A stretch of 37,569 nucleotides of DNA from SHAN690 sp040221375. Its GTDB lineage: Bacteria > Bacteroidota > Bacteroidia > Flavobacteriales_G > Salibacteraceae. The stretch is taken from positions 1-37,569 of the forward strand of contig JAVKEP010000018.1 in assembly GCA_040221375.1 (NCBI GenBank), in the 5' to 3' direction. The notes below the pieces were generated by a model that made no database searches, was not told the DNA's origin, and worked only from the letters and a program-made list of their open reading frames with translations. The position numbers were made by a program, and so were the translations under genes. This document shows, in pieces, positions 26,336 to 35,880 of the stretch (positions are counted from its first letter, which is position 1; each line of letters starts with the position of its first letter).

Positions 26336-28957
26336 ATGAGCGAACTTTCGAGCAAATACGACCCTTCTGAAGTAGAAGGTAAGTGGTATGGCCATTGGAT
26401 GAACAAAGGCTTCTTCAAGTCAACGCCTGATCCAGACAAGGAGCCTTTCACGGTAGTCATTCCCCCACCCAATGTGACAGGAGTGTTGCACATGGGACAT
26501 ATGCTCAACAATACCATTCAAGACATCCTCATTCGCAAAGCGCGGCTCGAAGGCAAGAATGCATGCTGGGTGCCCGGAATGGATCACGCTTCCATTGCTA
26601 CCGAGGCCAAGGTGGTAAAGCGGCTGCGTGAAAAAGGGATCAAGAAATCGGACCTGACACGGGATGCGTTTCTCGCTCATGCGTGGGATTGGAAGGAAGA
26701 ATACGGAGGAGTCATCCTGGAACAGCTCAAAAAGTTGGGCGCTAGCTGCGACTGGGATCGCACCCGCTTTACTATGGATGAGAAGTACTATGAAAGCGTC
26801 ATCGATACCTTTTTACACCTCTACAAAAAGGACCTGATCTACCGAGGATACCGAATGGTCAACTGGGATCCAGAAGCCTTGACGGCCGTGTCGGATGAAG
26901 AGGTCATCTATTCAGAAGAACACTCTAAACTCTTTCATATCGCGTATCGAATTGAGGGCAGCGATGCACACGTAACCATTGCTACAACGCGACCTGAGAC
27001 CATTTTGGGCGATACCGCCATTTGCATTCATCCTGAAGACGAACGCTATACGCATTTGCATGGCAAAAAAGCATTGGTTCCGTTGATCGGACGGGCCATT
27101 CCCATCATTTTAGATGAATACGTCGACCGTGAATTTGGTACCGGTTGCCTGAAGGTAACGCCAGCACATGATGTGAACGATTATGAGCTGGGACAGAAGC
27201 ACAACTTAGAAACGATTGATATCCTCAACGCCAATGGTACGTTGAGCCAAGCCGCTCAAATCTTGATCGGAGAAGATCGTTTTGCGGCGAGAAAGAAAAT
27301 CGAACCGATGTTGGAAGAGGCAAAGGCTTTGGTCAAGGTCGAACCCTATGAAAACAAGATCGGAAGAAGCGAACGGACCAACTCAATCATTGAACCTCGG
27401 CTTTCGTTGCAGTGGTTCGTGAAGATGAAGCCACTGGCAGAGCCAGCGTTGAAAGCCGTGGAAGAAGGAGAGGTGAAGTTTCATCCGGCCAAGTTCAACA
27501 ATACCTATCGCCATTGGATGAACAACATCAAGGATTGGTGCATCAGCCGCCAATTGTGGTGGGGACATCGCATCCCAGCTTGGTATTACGGCGAAGGTGA
27601 GCACGACTTTGTGGTTGCAAAAAATGCGGAAGAAGCATTACAGAAGGCGCAGGACATCCAGCCAGGACTTACGGCGGCAGATTTGAAGCAAGACGAAGAC
27701 GTAATGGACACGTGGTTCAGTTCGTGGTTGTGGCCAATCAGCGTGTTCGACGGTTTTTATAAGCGCGATGAGTTGGATTACTATTATCCAACCAACGACC
27801 TAGTGACCGGACCAGACATCATTTTCTTCTGGGTCGCCAGAATGATCATGGCTGGCTACGAATTTGAAGGCAAGCGTCCCTTCGAAAACGTCTACTTCAC
27901 CGGTATCATCCGCGATAAATTGGGCAGAAAGATGTCTAAGTCGCTCGGAAACTCACCGGATCCCATCGAACTGATCGAGAAGTACAGCGCCGATGGCGTG
28001 CGCTTGGGATTATTGATGACGGCGCCAGCGGGCAATGACATTCCATTTGACGACGCCATATGCGAACAGGGAAGAAATTTTGCAAATAAAATCTGGAATG
28101 CCCTTCGATTGATTAAAGGGTGGGAAGTGGTTGATAAAGAGCAAGATAAGGTGAATTCATTGGCCGTCGCTTGGATGAGACAACGAATGGCAGCCGAAGT
28201 GAAATCGATCAACGACAACTTTGGTAAATACCGTTTAAACGATGCGGCAATGAGCCTTTACAAGCTCGTCTGGGATGAATTCTGCTCGTGGTACCTCGAG
28301 GCGGTGAAGCCGGTGTATGGTGAGCCGATCGACCGAAAGACCATGGAGGATACCATGAGCATTTTTGAAGAATTGATGATCGTGCTGCACCCCATCATGC
28401 CTTTCATTACTGAAGAAGTATACCAAAGCCTGCGCGATCGGCCCGATGGCGATTGTGTAATCGTTTCGTCTTGGCCTTCTGAAGGTGCCTTTGATGAGCA
28501 AGCATTGGCAGCGTTCGAAGAGGCAAAGCAGGTCATCACAGAAGTGCGGTCGGTGCGTGCACAGAAGAATTTGTCGCCCAGGGAATCGTTGCGATTGATT
28601 CAAAAAGGAACGAAAGGCATGTACACGGCCTATGCTGATATCGTTGCTAAGTTGGCCAATGTGGTACTCAGCTTTGGAGATGACGACGGCGGGCCAGGTG
28701 CCTCGTTCATCGTAGGAACATTGGAGTTTTCAATTCCATTGGAAGGCTTGATCGATGCAACCATAGAAATTGCCAAACTCAAGGAGGAACTTACCTACCA
28801 GGAGGGCTTCCTCAACAGCGTGATGAAGAAGCTTTCGAATGAACGCTTTGTCAACAACGCACCTGAAGCTGTAGTGGCTTCGGAGCAAAAGAAAAGGGAC
28901 GACGCCGCTTCCCGCATCGCGAGCATCAAGGAGAAATTGGTGTCAATGGAAGAGTGA
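26336..28957 (+). CDS. valS: Valyl-tRNA synthetase
   Basis: An 873-residue class Ia aminoacyl-tRNA synthetase that charges tRNA-Val. The HIGH-type motif is HMGH (52-55) in PPNVTGVLHMGHML, and the KMSKS loop is at 532-536. The editing (CP1) domain lies between, with TTRPETILGDTAICIHP. The C-terminal end forms the expected coiled-coil arm (IEIAKLKEELTYQEGFLNSV). The frame is open from TTG 26324, but ATG 26336 gives the usual MSELSSKYDPSEVEGKWY start. A promoter precedes it, and a DUF481-like gene follows 3 nt after the stop. Confidence 0.98.
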   Translation: MSELSSKYDPSEVEGKWYGHWMNKGFFKSTPDPDKEPFTVVIPPPNVTGVLHMGHMLNNTIQDILIRKARLEGKNACWVPGMDHASIATEAKVVKRLREKGIKKSDLTRDAFLAHAWDWKEEYGGVILEQLKKLGASCDWDRTRFTMDEKYYESVIDTFLHLYKKDLIYRGYRMVNWDPEALTAVSDEEVIYSEEHSKLFHIAYRIEGSDAHVTIATTRPETILGDTAICIHPEDERYTHLHGKKALVPLIGRAIPIILDEYVDREFGTGCLKVTPAHDVNDYELGQKHNLETIDILNANGTLSQAAQILIGEDRFAARKKIEPMLEEAKALVKVEPYENKIGRSERTNSIIEPRLSLQWFVKMKPLAEPALKAVEEGEVKFHPAKFNNTYRHWMNNIKDWCISRQLWWGHRIPAWYYGEGEHDFVVAKNAEEALQKAQDIQPGLTAADLKQDEDVMDTWFSSWLWPISVFDGFYKRDELDYYYPTNDLVTGPDIIFFWVARMIMAGYEFEGKRPFENVYFTGIIRDKLGRKMSKSLGNSPDPIELIEKYSADGVRLGLLMTAPAGNDIPFDDAICEQGRNFANKIWNALRLIKGWEVVDKEQDKVNSLAVAWMRQRMAAEVKSINDNFGKYRLNDAAMSLYKLVWDEFCSWYLEAVKPVYGEPIDRKTMEDTMSIFEELMIVLHPIMPFITEEVYQSLRDRPDGDCVIVSSWPSEGAFDEQALAAFEEAKQVITEVRSVRAQKNLSPRESLRLIQKGTKGMYTAYADIVAKLANVVLSFGDDDGGPGASFIVGTLEFSIPLEGLIDATIEIAKLKEELTYQEGFLNSVMKKLSNERFVNNAPEAVVASEQKKRDDAASRIASIKEKLVSMEE

Positions 28958-28960
28958 TTC

Positions 28961-29707
28961 ATGCGCGGCGCACTTATATTTTTCTTAGGATTGCTGACTA
29001 CCTCCTTGTCGGCTCAGATCGTCAATGTGGAAGGCAAACGGAAGCTGATCAATCAAGAAGGTTGGCACGGGGGTATAGATCTCAACTTTGACCTCACGCA
29101 AAACACCAACACCATCCTAGCAATCGGTGCCCGAAGTAACGTGCAGTTCCTAAAAGGCCACCATCGGGTGCTCGTCCTCGCCGACGTAGATCGCGTGTCG
29201 GCAAACGATTCTAATTTGATCAATAAGGGGTACAACCACCTGCGATACAATTACGAACTTGGAAACAAACGGAGGGTGGCCCTGGAAGCCTTCAACCAAA
29301 TCCAGTTCAACTCCGTCCAGTTAATCCGATACCGACACTTAGTGGGTGCGGGATTGCGATTGAGCCTTCACCAAACTGACTCCCTCAAATTCTGGGTTGG
29401 CACGCTACCGATGTTTGAGTACGAAGAGTTGACCACGGGCATCGTCGAGCGCAATATGCGGCAGAGCAGTTATTTGCTGTTTTTCATCGCCCGAAAGCAG
29501 TTCGAGTTTCAATCCATCAATTACTACCAACCCAAGCTGTGGGATTTTAAAGACTTTCGATTGACGACCGGCACCACCTTAGAATTGGGCATCTTGACAT
29601 GGTTGCGGTTCGTTACTTCCCTTGACCTCACCTACGATTCACGCCCCCCAGTGGATGTGCCAAATGTGGTGTTCAGCCTAAAAAATGGAATCAAACTCGA
29701 GTTTTAA
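28961..29707 (+). CDS. DUF481-like outer-membrane protein
   Basis: A 248-residue exported protein with signal peptide MRGALIFFLGLLTTSLSAQ and repeated amphipathic beta strands, ending in EF, as outer-membrane barrels often end in an aromatic residue. The pattern (WHGGIDLNFDLTQNTNTILA, NYELGNKRRVALEAFNQIQF, RYRHLVGAGLRLSL) resembles DUF481/YdiY-like small barrels. Function unknown. It starts 3 nt after valS and is presumably co-transcribed. Its stop codon interlocks with that of the opposing lipoprotein gene in TTAA (29704-29707). Confidence 0.8.
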   Translation: MRGALIFFLGLLTTSLSAQIVNVEGKRKLINQEGWHGGIDLNFDLTQNTNTILAIGARSNVQFLKGHHRVLVLADVDRVSANDSNLINKGYNHLRYNYELGNKRRVALEAFNQIQFNSVQLIRYRHLVGAGLRLSLHQTDSLKFWVGTLPMFEYEELTTGIVERNMRQSSYLLFFIARKQFEFQSINYYQPKLWDFKDFRLTTGTTLELGILTWLRFVTSLDLTYDSRPPVDVPNVVFSLKNGIKLEF

Positions 29708-30015
29708 GGAAGCTCGATGGACTGCAAATCGACGTCGTTGAATGCGTCGACCACGAAGCCGCAATCTGACTTTGTGGATAGAATTTCATAGGTGATTTCC
29801 ACTTCGAGTTCGTCTTCTTGAAAGGTGCTGGGCAATTCTAAGGGCTTGTAAACCACTTGATTGATTTCAATTACCCAACCGCATCCATCCACCGCGGGTT
29901 CTCCATAGTCATAGATGACGCCTAGTCCTTTGTCTGCCTTGTCACACGAGACCAAGCAAAGAAAACTACCAATCACCAATGGAATGCATCGACTGTTGCG
30001 CAAAAACTTATTCAT
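29704..30015 (-). CDS. Small lipoprotein of unknown function
   Basis: A 103-residue predicted lipoprotein with the lipobox LVSC and anchor C24. The mature domain has a CGWVIEINQVVYKPLELP motif and a second Cys in KSDCGFVVDAF, a pattern I associate with small Bacteroidota lipoproteins but cannot name. ATG 30015 was chosen, with ATG 30021 also in frame. Both overlap the end of the quinone reductase gene, by 8 or 14 nt, so the two are probably translationally coupled. Confidence 0.78.
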   Translation of the reverse strand: MNKFLRNSRCIPLVIGSFLCLVSCDKADKGLGVIYDYGEPAVDGCGWVIEINQVVYKPLELPSTFQEDELEVEITYEILSTKSDCGFVVDAFNDVDLQSIELP

Positions 30016-30688
30016 CCTCATTGATCACTTGGTAAATGGGTTCATGCTGGTCGATATTGGTGAGGTAGTTCGAGTAACGCTGCAAGTCATCGGATCGTTC
30101 GCTGTCAGATTTTCGAGCGGGGCCAAACGAAATGAAGGGGGGCAATACGGTCATGCCCACGAAATGAAACATGCCGAATTGGATGGGAAAGAGAATTTTC
30201 TCAAACTCGCCTTCCGCGCCTTCGTCACCAAATGCGGGCTGAGGACCACCAGTAGTCATGCTTATAAATGCTCGTTTGTCTTGATAAATGCCATCTTCAT
30301 AGATGCCTTTTCCTGCCCCGTAAATGAATCCCATTGCGAACACGCGGTCAACCCATCCCTTGAGGATGGCGGGTAATCCGAACCACCACAGCGGGAAATT
30401 GAAGATGATGAGGTCACTGGAATGAACTTTTTCCATTTCTGTTTTTAGAGTAGAAACGTAAAGATCATTGTGATATGCATGGACTTGTTCGGCTTGGTAC
30501 TTAAAGTTCGACGCGTTCTTTAGCCGGGTAAAATCCCTTTCACTCCCCACCGGATCAAAGGCCATGGCGTAAAGATCAGAAACCGCCACTTCGTGCCCTT
30601 GCGATTCAAAATGCGCGACGGCTTGATCCTTCAAAGCGGATGAGAAAGAATGGGGTTCCGGATGAGCGTGGACGATTAAAACCTTCAT
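30008..30688 (-). CDS. NAD(P)H:quinone oxidoreductase-like flavoprotein
   Basis: A 226-residue flavodoxin-fold protein of the NQO1/MdaB group. It begins with MKVLIVHAHPEPHSFSSALK (the nucleotide-binding first strand and loop), contains FNFPLWWFGLPAILKGWVDR at about 97-115 and the SMTTGGPQPAFG segment, the usual FAD/FMN contacts. It likely performs two-electron reduction of quinones in the cytosol as protection against redox cycling. It lies 29 nt after the large T9SS protein gene and just before the small lipoprotein gene on the same strand. Confidence 0.9.
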   Translation of the reverse strand: MKVLIVHAHPEPHSFSSALKDQAVAHFESQGHEVAVSDLYAMAFDPVGSERDFTRLKNASNFKYQAEQVHAYHNDLYVSTLKTEMEKVHSSDLIIFNFPLWWFGLPAILKGWVDRVFAMGFIYGAGKGIYEDGIYQDKRAFISMTTGGPQPAFGDEGAEGEFEKILFPIQFGMFHFVGMTVLPPFISFGPARKSDSERSDDLQRYSNYLTNIDQHEPIYQVINEDE

Positions 30689-30717
30689 GATGCTCGTTAC
30701 AATACCATGTTGCGAGT

Positions 30718-33700
30718 TTATTCGCGCAATAAAGTTACAAATCCCTTGGCGGTTCCCTCAGATGCATCGTGTCGGCAATAGTCAATCAGATAGTAATACG
30801 TGCCTTCAGGTGCCTGCCGCTCAGTTCCTTGGATGTTGCCATCCCACCCTTCATCGATGCTGTGGCCTTCGTACAACAAGATGCCCCACCGATTATAGAT
30901 GTAGATGTGGAAGCAGGTGATTTCGTTGAGCAGAATAAAGAACCTATCGTTGTTGCCATCTCCGTTTGGAGTAAACACATTGGGTACCATCGCGTTGAAG
31001 CAATCCATGGTGGCTACATGAACCGATGACGTATCTCCCCGGCACAACTCAAAGTCTGACCAAACATAGTATGTCACCGGTGCGATCAAGGCATCTGTGA
31101 GGTAGAACGGACCTTCGTGGAATACGCGACCGTACGGGCGCTCCGACCACTTCAACGTGCCTATGTTGTGCTGTACATACAGGGGAGCGTGGCGGGTCTC
31201 GCAAACGATGGTGTCGCGTGTGATCGGTTTGTCAATTTCGTTGGGTTGCATGTACACGTTCACTGTATCGCTCCATGCATTGCAGCCGAATGTGTCGGTG
31301 GTAAGGAGCCAGTACGTTCCTGTGCTGTCAAAAATGATGGTCCGCCCGGTGGCCGAATCCGGCAGCCATAGGTACTGTGCCATGCCTTTTTTTCTGGCGC
31401 GAAATACCACAGAGTCGCCCTCGCAAAACGCGAGGTCTCCCTCAATATCGTACCGAGCAATCGTGTCTGGCGTCGTGATTTTGATCGGTTCAGAAAGTCC
31501 CCTGCAGCCGTTGGAATCTTTTGCCCATAGAAGATATGTACCGTCATCGGTGATTTCAATGTTTTGGGTAGAATCGCCAGTAGACCAATGATACAGAACC
31601 ATGTTACTATTGCCATACAAGGTCATCGTATCAAATTCGCAGAGCACTGGATATCCGTCAATGGAAATGGCAGTAGGCTCTTGGTCGATCTCTATGGTGA
31701 CGGGGTCTGAAATTTTCTCGCATCCGTTTGAATCCGTAGTGGTAAGTACGTAGGTGCCGGGCTGAGAAATAACGATGCTGTCGGCCCCGCTGTTGCTCAT
31801 GTTCCATGCGTAAGTAAACATGCTGTCGGTTCCGTACAACACCATAAAACTATCGAGGCACAAAACGCCTTCAAAGGTGATTTCTGACTCCACGTAGGAG
31901 GGGAACACTTCAATGGAAGCGTAGGTCTCGATGCCACACGATGTGATTTTACATGTATACACCCCTGGCTCCGTCACGGTTTGCTGCAAGCCGTTCCCGC
32001 TTAAGGGCGGAAGCCATTCTATCTCGCTGCCCGCGTTGGAGACGACGGAAAGCACTAAGCTGTCTCCATCGCATATCACAACGTCAGCTCCGGCTTCGAG
32101 CGACGGTGTAGTGTATTGGCTCAATATGATGGAATTGCTCGTGAGGTCGCAACTATCGCTATCGTTCACCACGCAGTAATAGGTTCCAGGTTCGGTGGCC
32201 ATGATCGAACTGGTATCCGCTGCAATCGGACCGTTCGGTCCTTCCCAAAAAAATCCTGTTACCGCACCGGTATTGTACGCCGTGATCCAGACGGAATCGT
32301 TCGGACAAATCAAGAGTGATGATGCGGATATTTGGGGCTGCGGTTTCTCGCTGATGTATTTCGTTTCACCCGCCGTGGTGCTGTCGATGCAGCCGTATTG
32401 ATTGGTGTCGTACACAGTAGAGTACACCGAATAAAATCCCGGAACGCCAATCCAAACCGAATCGGTGTCGAGCCCGTTTACGAATTGCCCTGTCCACGTA
32501 TACGTTCCCGACCCGCCACCACCCGAGCCGTATTGCAGGCACGTACTTCCAGGACAGAAGTATAAACTTCCAATCATGTTGACCGTGTTAGCCGGGGGTT
32601 CTGGAGAAGGAATGGGAATGACGTAAACCGAATCGCTCACCAAAAAGGTGTCGGTATCGCAAGGGATGTACCGTATGATGGTCGCTTCAAAATGGAACCA
32701 TCCTGTATCTTGAGGGCTTACCATCAGGAAGGTTTTGCACAGTTCATTTGTGACCCATGAGCTTGGCGTATACGACCAAATCGAGCTGATGTAAGGCTGC
32801 GAATCGGTAAAGCATATTTGACTGTGATTGGGATTGTCAATGCTGTCGTACAACTGGATCATGAAGTTTTCGTTGTCACAAATCGCTATCGTATCGTCCA
32901 CCCAAACACGCAGCAAGAACGAGTCCAAGGGCTCAAAAAATTCAACGTCTACCTGACTCGAGTGCTCACAACCGTCTTCGTTTACGACATAAAAAATGTA
33001 CGTACCCGTCTCGGTGACTTCGATGATCGAATCGGCAATGCCTCCTGGGGGCAACACCGCGCTCTCCCACCTGAAACTATCGGTTGTGATGTTGCTACCG
33101 GTCAGTTGAACCGTGTCGGGTACACAAACGTCAATTTTGATTGGGACAGGAGTGGGGTTGTTGACCACAACATCATCTGAGATGTACGGTTTCTCAGGCT
33201 TGTCGAGGATTTTCACAAACACCGTGTCTGTATCGGCATAGCAAAGGTCCTTCGATTTGATGCGAAGCCACTTGTTGCCTTGGTTGTTGTAAATCGCTTG
33301 TGGGGTATTCTGATTACCCATCCATTGATACCAGTAATCTGGGTCGATTTGGGGACAGGTTTTCGTCTGCGATGTCAACAATACACTCGAGCAGGCCGTC
33401 ACCGTATCTGGGCATCCGTTATTGATGCAGATGTCTAAAACATTTTTCACACAACCACTCCCTGAGCGAATGAAGTAGTCCAATGGCGCTCGGTTCGGGT
33501 CGAAGCAATTGGCCACTACAACATCTGAATTGCCGTCAGAAGGAATCAGGTGAAAGGTGCCGTAGGAGGGATCGTTGCAATAGCCGTCGTTGTTCGCGCA
33601 TTCCGATTCGTTCCAATTGCTCAGGTTGGAACTCAAGAAATTGGAGGACGTCGGCACCACAAGATTGGTCTGAAAGCTTCCGGTAAAATGGGCCTTGCCC

Positions 33701-34953
33701 GTGGGTCCTGCGTCCACACCATGACCGATATCTGCTTTTGTACTTCCGATATGTCTGCTCCAGCCGAAGCTTCCGTTGCTGCTGAATTTGGTCAAGAAGA
33801 TGTCTCCATAGCCGATGTTCCTGAAGTTGGCTTCGCCATATTCGTCCGCGTATTCGTCAAACGTACATTCGAACTGGCCCACAGCATATACGTTTCCACT
33901 GCCATCGGCGGCCACGCCTCGGCAAGTAATAGGACTGTCTGAACCACTTTTCTTCGCCCAAACCGTGGCTCCGCTGCTGCTGTACTTGGCTACGAAGATT
34001 CCGTTGTCATAGGCATTCGTCAGCGTTGTATTGGATGTGTTGTAGAAGATGAGGTTTCCCGTAAAGTCGCCGCCGATGAACACGTCACCGGTGCTTCTGA
34101 CATCCATGGAATGCGCAAATGCAGATACCCCACCGCCGATGATCCTGAACCATTGTTCTACGCCTGAACTGTTAAATTTAGCGACGTACAGCGCATTGAA
34201 CATTTGGTTGTTGTGGACTTGATCAAAGGTGAAAGTATCGCTGAATTGCCCAACCGCATAGATGTTGCCAGATCCGTCGCAACCAATGTCTACACCCCGG
34301 TCGGTTTGGTCGCCAGCACCTTGTTGTGTCCACGCAAAGGAACCCCCTGGATTCAGCTTGGTGATGAACACATCCGTTGAGGCGTTTTGGCTGTTGAGCG
34401 AGGTGGTTCCGAAGGTTGATAAGCCTTTAAATTCTCCCGTTACCACGATGTTGTTTCCGTTGTCGACCGCAATGCCGCTGCCGATGTCTGAGGCGGTGCC
34501 GCCAGCGCGCTTCGCCCACTGCAAGGCCCCCGAGGTAGAATACTTGGCGATGAAGATGTCTTGTTGTCCGGCCGAAGTCAATGATGCACTCCCAAAGCTC
34601 GCCGTGCCGTTGAAGTAGCCAGTAATCACCACGTTGTTGGAATCATCTAGGGCAATGGAGAGTCCGCGGTCGGTTCCGCTGCCGCCCGCCTTTACGGCCC
34701 AGAGGTAGACTCCGTCATCATCCATCTTGGCGACAAAAATGTCGGTAGACCCGTTGGAGGTTAGGTTGGTGTTGCCAAAGTCGGCAGTAGCGCTGAAGTA
34801 ACCGGTGACGTATGTGTTACCAGAATTGTCTACCACCACATCTAGGCCTTCATCTACGTTTAAACTACCCCCTCGTTGCATCCAATACTGACCGTGCGAT
34901 ACCGTGTAGAAAACGGTATGCAACATCAGGATTAAACTCAGTTTTCGCAGCAT
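30718..34953 (-). CDS. Large T9SS type B surface protein with SBBP propeller repeats
   Basis: A 1411-residue secreted protein. A signal peptide (about 1-21) is followed by seven SBBP-type repeats (about 34-500) of roughly 60 residues with the pattern GNxYVTGxF...FG...DIFVAK...GxxxWAxxxGG, consistent with a beta-propeller. The seventh carries a Cys-rich insertion. Then come many Ig/PKD-like modules with paired cysteines and GTY(I/V/W) strands (about 500-1310). The last 89 residues are the gliding-motility-associated CHU_C domain (VPNVFTPNGDGNND, NRWG, GWDGN, APEGTYYY). It is likely a cell-surface adhesin or secreted matrix protein. Confidence 0.93.
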   Translation of the reverse strand: MLRKLSLILMLHTVFYTVSHGQYWMQRGGSLNVDEGLDVVVDNSGNTYVTGYFSATADFGNTNLTSNGSTDIFVAKMDDDGVYLWAVKAGGSGTDRGLSIALDDSNNVVITGYFNGTASFGSASLTSAGQQDIFIAKYSTSGALQWAKRAGGTASDIGSGIAVDNGNNIVVTGEFKGLSTFGTTSLNSQNASTDVFITKLNPGGSFAWTQQGAGDQTDRGVDIGCDGSGNIYAVGQFSDTFTFDQVHNNQMFNALYVAKFNSSGVEQWFRIIGGGVSAFAHSMDVRSTGDVFIGGDFTGNLIFYNTSNTTLTNAYDNGIFVAKYSSSGATVWAKKSGSDSPITCRGVAADGSGNVYAVGQFECTFDEYADEYGEANFRNIGYGDIFLTKFSSNGSFGWSRHIGSTKADIGHGVDAGPTGKAHFTGSFQTNLVVPTSSNFLSSNLSNWNESECANNDGYCNDPSYGTFHLIPSDGNSDVVVANCFDPNRAPLDYFIRSGSGCVKNVLDICINNGCPDTVTACSSVLLTSQTKTCPQIDPDYWYQWMGNQNTPQAIYNNQGNKWLRIKSKDLCYADTDTVFVKILDKPEKPYISDDVVVNNPTPVPIKIDVCVPDTVQLTGSNITTDSFRWESAVLPPGGIADSIIEVTETGTYIFYVVNEDGCEHSSQVDVEFFEPLDSFLLRVWVDDTIAICDNENFMIQLYDSIDNPNHSQICFTDSQPYISSIWSYTPSSWVTNELCKTFLMVSPQDTGWFHFEATIIRYIPCDTDTFLVSDSVYVIPIPSPEPPANTVNMIGSLYFCPGSTCLQYGSGGGGSGTYTWTGQFVNGLDTDSVWIGVPGFYSVYSTVYDTNQYGCIDSTTAGETKYISEKPQPQISASSLLICPNDSVWITAYNTGAVTGFFWEGPNGPIAADTSSIMATEPGTYYCVVNDSDSCDLTSNSIILSQYTTPSLEAGADVVICDGDSLVLSVVSNAGSEIEWLPPLSGNGLQQTVTEPGVYTCKITSCGIETYASIEVFPSYVESEITFEGVLCLDSFMVLYGTDSMFTYAWNMSNSGADSIVISQPGTYVLTTTDSNGCEKISDPVTIEIDQEPTAISIDGYPVLCEFDTMTLYGNSNMVLYHWSTGDSTQNIEITDDGTYLLWAKDSNGCRGLSEPIKITTPDTIARYDIEGDLAFCEGDSVVFRARKKGMAQYLWLPDSATGRTIIFDSTGTYWLLTTDTFGCNAWSDTVNVYMQPNEIDKPITRDTIVCETRHAPLYVQHNIGTLKWSERPYGRVFHEGPFYLTDALIAPVTYYVWSDFELCRGDTSSVHVATMDCFNAMVPNVFTPNGDGNNDRFFILLNEITCFHIYIYNRWGILLYEGHSIDEGWDGNIQGTERQAPEGTYYYLIDYCRHDASEGTAKGFVTLLRE

Positions 34954-34987
34954 GCTCAGGTCAGAGGTTAGGGGTGTCTGACAGACG

Positions 34988-34995
34988 TAAAAATA
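34988..34995 (-). promoter_or_regulatory. Possible -7 element of the large surface-protein gene
   Basis: On the minus strand TATTTTTA matches TAnnTTTG except for the last base, 34 nt before ATG 34953. A TTG lies 25 nt further upstream, slightly too far. Read-through from the ElyC-like gene, 66 nt upstream, is an alternative. Confidence 0.3.
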
Positions 34996-35019
34996 GAAAT
35001 TTCCGTTGCCTGATTTGCG

Positions 35020-35793
35020 TCAAGCGTAGCCCATCATCTTGTAGCTGATGAATCCGATCCATTCGTGGATGAGTACGTTCCATTGAGCGAACGTTTCGGC
35101 GCTCGGAAGGAGTAGGTGATCAAGGTAGAACATGCGTTCGCCCGTCGTCGGATCCGCCGAGAATGGAATGACCGAAATGCCTTGTTTTTCAAAACATGCC
35201 ATGGCCCGGCGCATGTGGTACGCAGAGGTGATCAAGACAATGCGCTGTTTGTCCCAGCGCTTTTCTTGTAGGATGGTCGCCGTATGCATGGCGTTTTCCC
35301 GCGTGTTTCGCGATTCACTTTCTACCGTTACATCCAGTTTGGGAACATTGATGTCTTTCAAGAATTCTGCAACGTACATGCTTTCCTTGTTATCGGGTTG
35401 CATCACATAACCCGAACCGCCTGAAAGGATCAAGTGACTGACCTTTCCTTCTTCCAGTAATCGTAGTCCCTGTAGGAGTCGATCGGTGCTGTTTCTAAAG
35501 GTGACGCGATCATGTGTAGGTGAGTAGTATGCGTATCCTCCCAAGATAACCGCCACTTGGTGATGCTCAAGGTCGGCGTCTGCTGTTACCTGGACTTCCC
35601 ACAAGAGGTTGACCTCGTGGAGTAAGAAGCTGTTGCCAAAAACGAAGAGGACCAACACGGCCGAAATCCGGAGTTTTCGCGCGCGCTTTTTCCACAAAAA
35701 ACTAGCGATGAGCAGCAGCATCACCCACGAAAGCGGCATGAAAAGAAAGCTCACTATTTTAGAGATGACGAAAAACATGGTCAGGGTATACAT
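35020..35793 (-). CDS. DUF218 / ElyC-SanA-YdcF-like membrane protein
   Basis: A 257-residue inner-membrane protein with two N-terminal helices (about 5-32 and 42-60) and a DUF218 domain: VAVILGGYAYY (80-90), SHLILSGGSGYV, ESESRNTRENAMHTATIL and ITSAYHMRRAMACFEKQG. ElyC and SanA of this family affect envelope integrity and peptidoglycan or undecaprenyl-phosphate metabolism; the biochemical activity is unclear. It is divergent from the sulfotransferase gene; the 87-nt region between them must hold both promoters. Confidence 0.88.
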   Translation of the reverse strand: MYTLTMFFVISKIVSFLFMPLSWVMLLLIASFLWKKRARKLRISAVLVLFVFGNSFLLHEVNLLWEVQVTADADLEHHQVAVILGGYAYYSPTHDRVTFRNSTDRLLQGLRLLEEGKVSHLILSGGSGYVMQPDNKESMYVAEFLKDINVPKLDVTVESESRNTRENAMHTATILQEKRWDKQRIVLITSAYHMRRAMACFEKQGISVIPFSADPTTGERMFYLDHLLLPSAETFAQWNVLIHEWIGFISYKMMGYA

Positions 35794-35863
35794 TTAAAAT
35801 AGGCGGTCATCACGTTTCCTCCTCAAATATGATACATTTTCGCGGCTGCAAGTCGGATGCATC

Positions 35864-35872
35864 TACCTTTGC
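35864..35872 (+). promoter_or_regulatory. -7 promoter element of the sulfotransferase gene
   Basis: TACCTTTGC ends 8 nt before ATG 35881. It lies inside the longer reading frame that could start at 35857, which argues that 35857 is not used and that the transcript has a very short leader or none. TTTT at 35837-35840 is at a plausible -33 distance but is not TTG. Confidence 0.65.
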
Positions 35873-35880
35873 ACCCCACA

